Of a DNA stretch of 64,000 nucleotides, positions 17,022 through 26,878 are shown piece by piece (the first letter of the stretch is position 1; each line of letters begins with the position of its first letter). The notes under the pieces are model-generated. The model ran no database searches. It was given only the letters and a program-made list of their open reading frames with translations, and was not told where the DNA came from. The DNA lies in assembly GCF_018998565.1 (NCBI RefSeq), contig NZ_JAHNZO010000018.1, forward strand, positions 99,883-163,882, read 5' to 3'. This DNA is from Paenibacillus oleatilyticus (GTDB lineage: Bacteria; Bacillota; Bacilli; Paenibacillales; NBRC-103111). A program made the position numbers and the translations under genes.

Positions 17022-20000
17022 GACCGGAAGCTCCCTTCTCCTGTCGTTGTCAGCGTGTTAACCTCGATACCATGGCGCAAATGTTCGGTAAACCGGCGCA
17101 CCAGCCCGGCAATCGTTTGTTCTTCGTAGTGCAGCGTGCTGTAATAGCAGGTCAAGCTCAGCCTGTCCCGCTTCAAGCTAACCGTCATATTTAACCAATA
17201 AGCGGAAGGGTTGTCCGGCGCGCTGGTATTTCCGTACGGAAGGGTCAACGGCTCGTAGAAATCGTCGGCTTGCCAAGCCGTTTCCTCCGATTGGTAGTGG
17301 AACAGCATGCGGCTGTCATCGATAAGCGGCTCCGCCTCCGGATGAAGCTCCGGAATGATATGTCGCAAAGCAAAATAGTCCATGCCTTCCTTGGGAATAG
17401 CGTTCAGCGTCCGCTTGACATGCTCCAGCAGTGCCTCGGCATCGCCCAGAAGCTCCTGCTTCCCGATGCGGATTCGTACGGGATACGCCCCGGCAAAAAA
17501 TCCCACCGTGCGATATATCGCAATGTTAGGCAAAAAGGACTCGCGCTGGTAGGACATCACATGCAGCAGCAGGTCCGGCTGTTTTTTCAAGTCGAAGCAG
17601 GCCCGGGACAAAGCCGCTAACAGGACGCCGAGCGGGGTGGTGTGCCGCTGTGCCGCCAATGCTTTCAGCAGGCCGACCTGCTCCACGCCTTCCAGCAAAT
17701 CATAGGTCATCGTCGCCATGTGGCGGTGAACCGGCGATTGCTGCGCTTCCCAGTCGACCTGCAAAGACTTGCCGCCTTCGACAACGTCCCTCCAATAGGC
17801 CGCCGCCTCGGCAGTAACACCTGCGGCTGCGTATTGCGTTAACGCCAGACACCAATCGCGGTAGCTGCTTCCCGCTTCCCTGTCGAGATCTTCATCAGCC
17901 CCCGTGTAGAGAAGCTGTCTGCATTCATCCAGAAAGATGTTCATCGACATCCCGTCAAAAATTAAATGATGGAACAAGAGAAGCAGCACCTGCCCGCTTC
18001 CGGCGCCATAATGGTCGAACAATACGGCTTTCCACAAAGGACCTTCCCCGATATCAAATTCATGCTGAAGCTTCGAGCAGTAGTCCGAGATGAAGACATT
18101 GTGAGATGCCGAGAGCTCCCGCAAATCCACATAGGCAAATGCCCGGTCCATATCGATGTCCAGCTCAACTTGGTACCATTCTCCGTGATCGAGCCGGGCG
18201 AAGGTTAGCCGCAGTGCCGCATGCCGATCGACCAGAAGCTGCAGCGCACGGCGCATCTCTTGCTTCGTGATCCGCAGCTTGAGCAAAGCCAGATAAGGCA
18301 CGTTGAACATGTTGCGGTTCTTCAAGTCGCGTTTGAAAAACCGTCGTTGCACCGCCGACAGCGGAAATCCGTTATTCGGGTACGTCCGCTGTCCCGAAGC
18401 CGAAGCCATTTCCGTATCCGGGCGGGCCTCCATAGCCGAAGCCGAATCCGGCGCCGAAAGTGTTCCGCTCAAGGAGCGGGCCAAACGTTCGATCGTTTGC
18501 TCCCGAAAAATTTGGTTCACCGTCACCGGATAGCCGCTCTTTTGCAGCAGGCTGACGATGCGCAGCGCATGGAGCGAATGGCCTCCCAATGCGTGAAAAT
18601 CTTCATCCTTGCGGATATGATCGAGCTTCAGCACAGTGCGCCAGATCTGCTCCATCAGCTGCTCCAGAGCGGTTGCGGCATCGGGGTCGGACGTCTGTCC
18701 GGTACGACGCACTTCCGGCAGAGGCAGTCTCGCCCGGTCGATTTTGCCATTTACCGTTAACGGAAACGACTCCAGCCGAACGTACCGGAAAGGAAGCATG
18801 TACGAAGGCAGGCCGTCGGCCATAAAGGCTTGAAACCGTTCTTCCGGGATGTCCTGTTCATCCATCTCCGATGTATAATAAGCGATCAGCCGCAGCTCCC
18901 CATGGAGCTTGCGGGCGATGACAAGGCATTGCTTGACGTCGGGATAGGAGCCAAGACGGTGCTCGATCTCTCCCGGTTCGATCCGGAAGCCGCGAAGCTT
19001 CAACTGGCCGTCGCTCCGCCCGATATATTCGATGTTGCCGTCCAGAAGCCATCTCCCGAGATCGCCTGTCCGGTACAGCACCAAATTTCTTCCTTTTGCG
19101 CGATCCTCGGCAGAAGCGTACGGATTCGGAACAAACGCTTTTCGCGTCAGTTCCTCCTGCTTCCAATAGCCGCGCGCGACGCCGTCTCCTCCCACGAAGA
19201 TTTCTCCGACGGCCCCGACAGGCTGGACATGTCCCCTTTTGTCCAAAATGTAGCACGTCGTATTACTGATCGGCTTGCCGATGGGGATGTCGCGTTCAAA
19301 GGGCCGCTCGATCGGATAACTCGTCGAAAAGGTCGTGTTCTCCGTCGGACCGTAGGCGTTGAGGATGGTAAGCGACGGATACGCCATCCGCAGACGATTG
19401 ATCGGCTTCGGCGATAACGCTTCCCCGCCTACAAGCAGCCAACGGAGTCCGGCGAACATCGCTTCGTTCTCCTGGGTCCACTGATTGCACAATGCGGCAC
19501 TGAGCCATAACGCGTTAATGCCCCATGCCTTCATCCGCTGCTCCAGCAGGCGGACGTTCATCAGGTCGTCTTTGGAAACGACGAACAATCGGCCTCCGTT
19601 CAGCAGCGTGCCCCAAATTTCAAACGTGGAAGCGTCAAAGACCGGCGAACCGGTATAAAGCAGCTTGATGTCCGGGGAAAACGGGAAATAGTTCGTATGC
19701 TTCACCAGACGGACGATGCTGCGATGCTCCACCATTACCCCCTTCGGCTTGCCCGTCGAACCGGACGTATACATCAGATAAGCAAGATCGGAAGCGGCCG
19801 CGGGACGTCTCCCTTTTTCTTCCTGTTCCACAAAAGTCATGTTGTCGAAATCATCGGCACAGATCAGCTTTAAGCTCACACCCTGGCACGCTTCTGCCAA
19901 GCTGTCCGCTCCGCTGCGCGAGGTGATGATCGTGTCCAATTCGGCGTCCCGGATCATGTCGCGTATGCGTTCCGCCGGAAAATCGGGATCGATCGGCACA

Positions 20001-23000
20001 TAAGCGCAGCCCGCCTTCAAGATACCCAGGATGGAAACGATAAATTCGAGCGAGCGCGGCAGACAGACGCCGATGAGCTTCTCGCGAACAGGCGCATCCT
20101 CCGCCAGTATGCTTGCCACATGCCGGGACAGTTGGTCGAGCCGATCGTAAGTCACGACCCGATCACATGTGATTACCGCCGGTTGGGAAGGCCGGAGCCG
20201 GACTTGTTCCCCGAATAGCTCGGGAACCGAGCTTTCCCTTGGGTACTCCGTGAACGTACGGTTCCAATCGTAGACGATCCGGTTGTAATCGTCTTTGGTC
20301 ATTAAACAAATGTCTCCTACAGCAGTATCCGGATGCTCCACCGCAAAATGCAATACCAGACGCAAATGCTCCGTCAACCGGCGCACCGTTTCCCGCTCCA
20401 ATCGGTCGGCATCGTAAATCAGCTTGATGAAGATCCGGTCTGAGTCGCTTGCGATGGTGATCGTCAGCGGATAATTCGTTTTCTCGCGTTCCTCCATCGC
20501 CGACATGTGCAGTCCGCTTGCCGGTTGACGGTAGTCGTTCAAATAATTTTCGAACGCGACAATGCTGTGGAACAAAGTATGGCCTTGCACGGAGCTCCAG
20601 CCCTTCAATTCATTCAGGCTGACGCAGCAGTAATCGTTCAGCTTTTGAATCGTGTGATGAAGCTCCTTCATACAGCCGGCGACGGATTGCTCCGTATTCC
20701 AATGCATCACCAAAGGAAGCGTATTAATCAGCAAGCCGGTAATACGGTCCGCTTTGGCAAGATCGGACCCACGGCCGGACACGACCATGCCGAATACGGT
20801 GACCTCCGCATCATAAAGCACTTGCAGCACTTTTCCCCAAGCGAACTGCACCAACGTATTGAGCGATATTTGCATCTGCCGCACAAATGCCTCCATGCGC
20901 CCGGTAAAGCTTGAATCCAATTGCAGCGTTTCGATCTGCTGCTTGCGGATCGGTTGGTGCGCATCGAAGTACATGCCGCTCTTCTCCATCGGCAGCAGGG
21001 TCGGCTCGGTAACGTCAGCCAAATAAGCCTTCCAGAAGGTTTCGGCTTCCGTCCGCTCCTTCGTCATCAGCCACCGCATGTAAGGCTCGAAAGGGAGCGA
21101 CGGATTGCGGTGAGGCATTATGTTCTGCAAGCTGCATTCATAGAGGTCGTGAACCCGATTGAGCAGCAGCGGGAGGCTCCATCCGTCCAGCAAAATATGG
21201 TGGTAGCTCCAAACCACCGTCCATTCCTCCGGACTGCTGCGAATCAGCGCAAGGCGGTACGTGGGCCGTCGCAGGTCGAAGCGGCGCTCGCGGTCCAGCG
21301 TCATCCACTGTTCGAAATACTCTTGCTGTCGATCCGCAGGCTGTGAGGCGATATCTACCACGGTCCAATCCGGTTCCGCTGCTTGAACGACGCACTGTAC
21401 CGGCTCGTCCAGCTCTTCCCAGACGAAGCACGTCCGCAAACAATCGTTCTCGGCAACGACATGCTGCCACGCTTCCCGATAACGGGTAACATCGAGCCTG
21501 CCCTCGTATTTCCAGCTTGTCTGCACGAAATATTGGTCGGAGGACGGATGATCCAAATAATGGAACAAAAGTCCTTTCTGCAGCGGACTAAGCGGCATGA
21601 TTTTATCCAGACCGTGTTGCGCATGGTAGGTGTTTACGATCCGGTCCAGCGAATGCCGTTCGATGGAAACTAGTGGAAAATCGCTCGGCGTAAACTCTTC
21701 GCTCTCTTTCCCCTCGCAGTGTTCGATGATGGAGCGCAGATAAGAGCTGAAAGATTCCATCAAGCCGGCAATCGTCGCTTCCTCGTAATGACGTCTGCTG
21801 TATTTCATAAACAAATGCAGTTGGCCCTGAACGACGGAGCAGTTAAGCTCCAACAGACTCGTTCCGTGGTTCCGCGGCGAGCTATGATCCTGTGCGGCAT
21901 CGCGCGTGAAGTTTAACCATTCGTTCGCTTCCCCGGTTTCGGCCTGATCGAACTGGCCCAAATAGTTGAATAGCGCCTGCGGCTCGGAAGCCGTCAAAGC
22001 GGTTCGAACCGCCTCGTCCGGATGGCAGTACCGCAGAGCTCCGTACGAGATGCCCCGGTCAGGAATGCGGCGCAGCTGCTCCTTGACGGATTTGATCGCT
22101 TCTCCCAAGGAAGCATCAGCCGACAAACGGATGCATACGGGAAACATCGACGTGAACCAGCCGATCGTTCGGGTCAAGTTCATGTCGGATACGGAGTGCT
22201 CCCGTCCATGGCCCTCCAGCCGGAAAGCGACTGTCCCCTGTCCGGACCAGGCGGACAGCAGCAGCGACCAGGCGGTAAGCAGCAGATCGTTGATCTGCGT
22301 ATGGTAAGCGTGAGCGCACCGGTGCAGCAGCCGCTGCGTATCGTTTGGCGGCAGCGTTGCAACAAGCTCCGCGGATTCGGCGCTGCCCCGGTGATCCGAG
22401 CAACGGTCTACGGGTAGCTGGAACGCGGCGGAACGGCTCAGCACATCGCTCCAATAGCCGATATGGTCGCGCAGGTCCTCTTTTTGAGCATAGTCCGTGA
22501 TCGCAGCCTGCCATATTTTAAACGGGCTAGGAACCGGGAGGAGGTCGGCACCGTGATACAACTGATACAGCTCTTGAAGCAAAATTCTCCAGGAAACTCC
22601 GTCGATGACCAGATGATGAACGGTAAGGAACAGACGAATTTTACCGTCAGGGTGACCTTCGATCCAGCCGGCACGAAGCATGGTTCCCGACTCGTAGTTC
22701 AGTTGGCCGTGCCATTTCGCGCAGACGGCGGCAACTTCCGGATCGGGGCGCTCTGTCTCCCGAATGGTGTGGGAAGCAAGCCGCACGACGGCATCCGTTC
22801 GGTAGCGCTGCACATACGTAGACCCGTGCCTTACGAATTGCGCCGCCAGCTCCGGATGCAGCCGGACCAGCCGGTTAAGAGACGTCTCCAGCTTCGTCGG
22901 GTCGCAATGGTTAAGCAGCAGCATATGCGACTGATTGAAGTAGTTCGGCTCTTCGAACCGCTGCTCGAAAAACCAGTGCTGAATCGGCGTCAGCCCGAAT

Positions 23001-25597
23001 TCGCCCGCCAAATCGATGGCCTGCTCCTTTTGCTTCCCGCCGTCCACCCAAGCGGCCACGGCCGCCAAATCCTTCACGGTCGGATGCTCCGCCACTTGCC
23101 TGGGCGTCACGACAATTCCGTGATCCCTGGCCATGGAAACCGTCTGTATGGCAAGGATCGAGTCTCCCCCAACGGCATAAAAATGATCGTTGACCCCGAT
23201 ATTTTGCCGCTTAAGCAGGTGCCGCCAAATGTGAAGCAGTCGCTTTTCCATTTCGTCTTCGCCCGTTTCCGGCGCCTTTTCGGTAGATTGCTCCCACACC
23301 GTATTCGGATGAGGAAGCGCCGACCGGTCCACTTTGCCGTTAGTATTCAAAGGAAACGCTTCCAGTCGACAAAAGTAAGACGGAACCATGTAGGACGGTA
23401 ACACGGAGGATAAGTGCAGCGTCAATTCGGCCTCTTCCAGCTCTTGGGAAGAAGTATAGTACGCCGCCAGCTTCTGATAATGCCCGTCGTGCCACGCCCG
23501 GACCATGCATTGTCGGATGCCCGGATATTGCCGAAGCCGATGCTCGATTTCCCCCAGCTCAATGCGGTAACCTCTAATCTTGACCTGATCGTCGTTACGA
23601 CCGATAAAAATCAATTCCCCGCCCGGCGTCCATTTCACGATATCTCCGGTTTTATATAACCTCTCAATTTGTGGAGCGTGCCCATCCCCCATCACAAACT
23701 CTTTGTAAACGAACCGTTCCTGGGTCAGCTCTTCGCGGTTCAGGTAGCCTCGGGCCACCCCGACGCCGCCCACCCACAGCTCACCGGGAACGCCGACCGG
23801 AACCGGTTGGCCGAACGGATTCAGGACAAACAGGCGTTTGTTGTAAACGGGCTGTCCGATCGTCACTCTTTTCCCCGGCCGACAGAGCCCTACGGAACAA
23901 ATAATCGTCACTTCGGTCGGACCGTATGCATTCAGGAAAAAGCGGTCTTTTCCCCAATCGTTCACAATATCCGGCGTACAAGCCTCCCCGGCCGATACGA
24001 TCGTTCGCAAGCCGGGCAACTCCCGCTTACTCATCGTTCGTAAGACGGCCGGGGTCAGCATGGCAAGGTGAATGTTTTTTTGTTCGATCACGTCCGAAAT
24101 ATCGGCATATGGAGGCAGTTCCTCTTCCGACAGGACAACGATTGTTCCACCGACCGTTAACGTTCCGATCCATTCGTAAACCGACGCGTCAAAGCTGATG
24201 GAAGCGAATTGCAGCACGCGCGTCTCCGAAGTCAGCCCAAACTTGTCGATAAGATAAGGAATCAGCGCAACAAGTCCGGCGTGTTCGATGAGCGCGCCCT
24301 TCGGTTTTCCGGTGGAGCCGGACGTATAGATGACGTATGCCAGATCGTCCTGTTTGACCTCAACGTTTAAATTTTCAGCGGAATCGCAAGGTTGCGCAAG
24401 CCACTCGTCGATACAAATAAGCGTCACCGCCTCCATACCGGCTTGAGAAATGACCGGCTCCAGCCTGGCGGCCAATTGGCTGGTTGTCACAATGATTTGG
24501 GCTTGAGCGTCCTCCAAAATAAACCGAATGCGTTCCTCCGGATACTGAGGATCGATCGGAAGGTAAGCCCCTCCCGTCTTCATCACGCCCAGCATGGCCG
24601 GAAGCACATCCGCGCTTCGTTCCAGCATGATAGGGATCAGCGTCCCTCGCGGCAGATCGCTCTGCTCGTTCCTCCGACACGCATCCATAATGACGCGGGC
24701 AATTCGGTTAGCCCGGCGGTTTAATTCGAAGTAGGTCAGCTTCTGCTGATTAAACTCCAAGGCGACCGCCTCCGGCGTCCTGACCGCTTGTTCCTCGACC
24801 AATTGATGGACGGTTTTACGTGCAGGATATGCCCTGTCCGTATCGTTCCATCGGAGAAATTGCTTCCCTTCGTTTGCCGTGAGGAACGGGTGGAAAAGTA
24901 CAGGCTTCTCCGGGCCATTCAATGCGTTGGTCAGCAATACCCGGAACTGCCCTGCGAGCCGGGAAATCTGCGTTTTGCCGAAGCGCTTGCCGTCATACTG
25001 AATCGCGCATTCGAATTCGTCGAGGCTGTAACGATAACGAAGTACAATCTCAGGCTGGCCCATACCACGCGGAGAGTTTTTCGTATGAACCTCGGGGAGC
25101 AGATTCCTTCCGTGCGCTTCCAAGATGCCGACTTTACAATAGTCCCCGTGCCCTGGTGCGGAACGACTCCCTTCGGCTTGCTGCGTTAACGTGCCGCTCC
25201 AGGAACCGCCGCCTGTTTTCCCATCATCCAATTGCGTCTTGACCCTGCGCACCAAATCAAGAAGACCATCTTCTTTCCGAATGTTGACGAGCAGCGGATA
25301 GTTAGGTTCGCCTCCCACTTCATCCGGCATAACGGAATACAAAACAGGCACCTCGTATTGATTGGCATAATGGGATAGCAGAACAGACCATACCGCCGTA
25401 AGAAACGAAGGCATGCAAAGCTGATGCCTGCGGACAAATTCCGTCGTTACTTTGAATTGTCGGTTTCCCAAACGGATCTTATGGAAAACGTAATCGCCCA
25501 CGGGTTCGCCCTGGCCCCTGTTATTCGAAAACAGCGGCAAGCAACATCGGCTGCCGCCCAAAGTATCATTCAGGGCTGTTCCGTCAGCAGGTGTCAT
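17018..25597 (-). CDS. Two-module nonribosomal peptide synthetase
   Basis: 2859 residues. Domains: partial condensation (about 20-245, no HHxxxDG); A1 (260-770, YTSGSTGKPKG at 424); carrier Ser813 in GGDSI; epimerase (867-1295, HHLVIDGVSWRIL at 994, EGHGRE, RTIGWFT); condensation (1334-1760, HHILLDGWS at 1466); A2 (1780-2290); carrier Ser2341 in GGHSL; terminal C/E-like domain (2410-2850, HHLIFDG at 2543). No thioesterase. Aligning to GrsA by eye, A2 has the pocket code DAFWLGATFK, close to the valine code DAFWIGGTFK; A1 reads roughly DAYMVAAIIK, hydrophobic but unassigned. Prediction: D-X-Val core. Overlaps the glycosyltransferase start. No MbtH, phosphopantetheinyl transferase or dedicated exporter is adjacent. 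Confidence 0.93.
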   Translation of the reverse strand: MTPADGTALNDTLGGSRCCLPLFSNNRGQGEPVGDYVFHKIRLGNRQFKVTTEFVRRHQLCMPSFLTAVWSVLLSHYANQYEVPVLYSVMPDEVGGEPNYPLLVNIRKEDGLLDLVRRVKTQLDDGKTGGGSWSGTLTQQAEGSRSAPGHGDYCKVGILEAHGRNLLPEVHTKNSPRGMGQPEIVLRYRYSLDEFECAIQYDGKRFGKTQISRLAGQFRVLLTNALNGPEKPVLFHPFLTANEGKQFLRWNDTDRAYPARKTVHQLVEEQAVRTPEAVALEFNQQKLTYFELNRRANRIARVIMDACRRNEQSDLPRGTLIPIMLERSADVLPAMLGVMKTGGAYLPIDPQYPEERIRFILEDAQAQIIVTTSQLAARLEPVISQAGMEAVTLICIDEWLAQPCDSAENLNVEVKQDDLAYVIYTSGSTGKPKGALIEHAGLVALIPYLIDKFGLTSETRVLQFASISFDASVYEWIGTLTVGGTIVVLSEEELPPYADISDVIEQKNIHLAMLTPAVLRTMSKRELPGLRTIVSAGEACTPDIVNDWGKDRFFLNAYGPTEVTIICSVGLCRPGKRVTIGQPVYNKRLFVLNPFGQPVPVGVPGELWVGGVGVARGYLNREELTQERFVYKEFVMGDGHAPQIERLYKTGDIVKWTPGGELIFIGRNDDQVKIRGYRIELGEIEHRLRQYPGIRQCMVRAWHDGHYQKLAAYYTSSQELEEAELTLHLSSVLPSYMVPSYFCRLEAFPLNTNGKVDRSALPHPNTVWEQSTEKAPETGEDEMEKRLLHIWRHLLKRQNIGVNDHFYAVGGDSILAIQTVSMARDHGIVVTPRQVAEHPTVKDLAAVAAWVDGGKQKEQAIDLAGEFGLTPIQHWFFEQRFEEPNYFNQSHMLLLNHCDPTKLETSLNRLVRLHPELAAQFVRHGSTYVQRYRTDAVVRLASHTIRETERPDPEVAAVCAKWHGQLNYESGTMLRAGWIEGHPDGKIRLFLTVHHLVIDGVSWRILLQELYQLYHGADLLPVPSPFKIWQAAITDYAQKEDLRDHIGYWSDVLSRSAAFQLPVDRCSDHRGSAESAELVATLPPNDTQRLLHRCAHAYHTQINDLLLTAWSLLLSAWSGQGTVAFRLEGHGREHSVSDMNLTRTIGWFTSMFPVCIRLSADASLGEAIKSVKEQLRRIPDRGISYGALRYCHPDEAVRTALTASEPQALFNYLGQFDQAETGEANEWLNFTRDAAQDHSSPRNHGTSLLELNCSVVQGQLHLFMKYSRRHYEEATIAGLMESFSSYLRSIIEHCEGKESEEFTPSDFPLVSIERHSLDRIVNTYHAQHGLDKIMPLSPLQKGLLFHYLDHPSSDQYFVQTSWKYEGRLDVTRYREAWQHVVAENDCLRTCFVWEELDEPVQCVVQAAEPDWTVVDIASQPADRQQEYFEQWMTLDRERRFDLRRPTYRLALIRSSPEEWTVVWSYHHILLDGWSLPLLLNRVHDLYECSLQNIMPHRNPSLPFEPYMRWLMTKERTEAETFWKAYLADVTEPTLLPMEKSGMYFDAHQPIRKQQIETLQLDSSFTGRMEAFVRQMQISLNTLVQFAWGKVLQVLYDAEVTVFGMVVSGRGSDLAKADRITGLLINTLPLVMHWNTEQSVAGCMKELHHTIQKLNDYCCVSLNELKGWSSVQGHTLFHSIVAFENYLNDYRQPASGLHMSAMEEREKTNYPLTITIASDSDRIFIKLIYDADRLERETVRRLTEHLRLVLHFAVEHPDTAVGDICLMTKDDYNRIVYDWNRTFTEYPRESSVPELFGEQVRLRPSQPAVITCDRVVTYDRLDQLSRHVASILAEDAPVREKLIGVCLPRSLEFIVSILGILKAGCAYVPIDPDFPAERIRDMIRDAELDTIITSRSGADSLAEACQGVSLKLICADDFDNMTFVEQEEKGRRPAAASDLAYLMYTSGSTGKPKGVMVEHRSIVRLVKHTNYFPFSPDIKLLYTGSPVFDASTFEIWGTLLNGGRLFVVSKDDLMNVRLLEQRMKAWGINALWLSAALCNQWTQENEAMFAGLRWLLVGGEALSPKPINRLRMAYPSLTILNAYGPTENTTFSTSYPIERPFERDIPIGKPISNTTCYILDKRGHVQPVGAVGEIFVGGDGVARGYWKQEELTRKAFVPNPYASAEDRAKGRNLVLYRTGDLGRWLLDGNIEYIGRSDGQLKLRGFRIEPGEIEHRLGSYPDVKQCLVIARKLHGELRLIAYYTSEMDEQDIPEERFQAFMADGLPSYMLPFRYVRLESFPLTVNGKIDRARLPLPEVRRTGQTSDPDAATALEQLMEQIWRTVLKLDHIRKDEDFHALGGHSLHALRIVSLLQKSGYPVTVNQIFREQTIERLARSLSGTLSAPDSASAMEARPDTEMASASGQRTYPNNGFPLSAVQRRFFKRDLKNRNMFNVPYLALLKLRITKQEMRRALQLLVDRHAALRLTFARLDHGEWYQVELDIDMDRAFAYVDLRELSASHNVFISDYCSKLQHEFDIGEGPLWKAVLFDHYGAGSGQVLLLLFHHLIFDGMSMNIFLDECRQLLYTGADEDLDREAGSSYRDWCLALTQYAAAGVTAEAAAYWRDVVEGGKSLQVDWEAQQSPVHRHMATMTYDLLEGVEQVGLLKALAAQRHTTPLGVLLAALSRACFDLKKQPDLLLHVMSYQRESFLPNIAIYRTVGFFAGAYPVRIRIGKQELLGDAEALLEHVKRTLNAIPKEGMDYFALRHIIPELHPEAEPLIDDSRMLFHYQSEETAWQADDFYEPLTLPYGNTSAPDNPSAYWLNMTVSLKRDRLSLTCYYSTLHYEEQTIAGLVRRFTEHLRHGIEVNTLTTTGEGSFRS

Positions 25598-25735
25598 CGG
25601 TTCTTCATCTCCTCTCTTTGTTTCTGCACATCTACCCTCGTGAAAATAAGTACCAATAAAAAGAGGGATTTTAGAAATGTTTTCCCTATTACTCTACTAT
25701 AGTCCAAACCATGCATTTATTTCCATCATTAATAA

Positions 25736-25775
25736 TAAAAAAACAGAGCCCGCAAACCCGCGAGACTCCGTTTTG
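25736..25775 (-). terminator. Terminator of the SDR gene
   Basis: Minus strand GGAGTCTCGC, short loop, GCGGGCTCTG then seven T; the stem uses a few G-U pairs. It separates the SDR gene from the NRPS operon. The NRPS promoter should lie between here and 25600 but no strong one is visible. Confidence 0.7.
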
Positions 25776-25893
25776 TATAACATATTCACCATTTCGAAGA
25801 ATGACTCCATGAAAAGTTGAAATCTTCTTTTTCCATTCCGCATGCGTTGCCAATACGGACTCCGCATCATACCACGGGCGATCGCGACCGGAA

Positions 25894-26613
25894 CTATTGC
25901 GGATTGGTCGTCCAAATCCCGGCGTTTTTGATGAAAACGCGTGCCGGCAGCTTCAAAGTGGCGAGCACAAGATCCGCCACGTCCTCCGGCTGCATCATCC
26001 GGTCTTCGTCACCAATTTTGAGACCGGCATTCGTTGCGAGCTCGGTGTTGACCGTACTTGGAGTAAGCGCGGTTACGCGGATGTTGGACTTGCGTACCTC
26101 CTGCATCAGCGCTTCCGTAAAACCCATCACCGCGTGCTTGGACGCACAGTAAGCGGAGCCGGTCGCGAAGCCCCGCTCTCCAGCCGTGGACGAGACATTG
26201 ATGATGCTGCCGCTCGCTTGCGCCAGCATCGTCGGCAGCGCGGCGCGAGTGACATAGTAGGTGCCCATCAGGTTCGTTTGAATAATGCTCTCCCATAACT
26301 CGGGTTCCATATCGGCCACGGTGCCGAACTGCGCGATCCCTGCATTATTGATCAAAATGTCAAGCGAACCGAGGCTGCCGATGAGCGATCCGACCGCTTG
26401 CTCGGCGGCTTCTCTTTTGGCAATGTCTGCGGCCGCGGTATATACTTTCACGCCATATGTACTTTCCAGCTCCGTGCGAAGCGATTCCAGATCGGACGAG
26501 GTTCTGGCCGTCAGACCGAGGTTTACTCCTTCTTTGGCAAGCTCCACGGCGATCGCTTTGCCGATGCCTTTTCCCGCTCCGGTAATAATCGCTGTTCTAT
26601 TTTTCAAATCCAT
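25894..26613 (-). CDS. Short-chain dehydrogenase/reductase, FabG-like
   Basis: 239 residues, classical SDR. Seen: NAD(P)-binding TGAGKGIG at 11-18, NNAGI near 90, catalytic Ser in INVSSTAG and the YCASK pair for Tyr/Lys. Annotated relatives are called 3-ketoacyl-ACP reductase, but the substrate is not set by sequence. ATG follows GAGGAG. Monocistronic with its own terminator; an NRPS-tailoring role is possible only by position. Confidence 0.88.
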   Translation of the reverse strand: MDLKNRTAIITGAGKGIGKAIAVELAKEGVNLGLTARTSSDLESLRTELESTYGVKVYTAAADIAKREAAEQAVGSLIGSLGSLDILINNAGIAQFGTVADMEPELWESIIQTNLMGTYYVTRAALPTMLAQASGSIINVSSTAGERGFATGSAYCASKHAVMGFTEALMQEVRKSNIRVTALTPSTVNTELATNAGLKIGDEDRMMQPEDVADLVLATLKLPARVFIKNAGIWTTNPQ

Positions 26614-26692
26614 GCTGATCTCTCCTCATTGATATAATGGCTACATACTTCGTCATGATCCCCAGTTTTTCCTTTAAGCATGCAGAGTGATT

Positions 26693-26721
26693 ATTATGTT
26701 ATATTGTATCATTAAAATCAA
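26693..26721 (-). promoter_or_regulatory. Possible promoter of the SDR gene
   Basis: Minus strand TTGATT (26721-26716), 17 bases, CATAAT (26698-26693), about 80 bp upstream of the start codon. Each hexamer deviates from consensus. Confidence 0.45.
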
Positions 26722-26878
26722 GTACTCACTTTTTTCAACTTCAGTGAGACGAGGATGGATAACCATGAGAGTGGCGCTGTTTTACTGGATAATTTAACAT
26801 TTAACTACGAACTTTTTATGATAGATGCCCATACATTAAATCATCGGTATGCCAACATAAACGGAGGATAACACTGTT

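Noticed and set aside
22438..23401. Long plus-strand open frames inside the NRPS
   Set aside because: They are antisense shadows of adenylation, epimerase and condensation domains.
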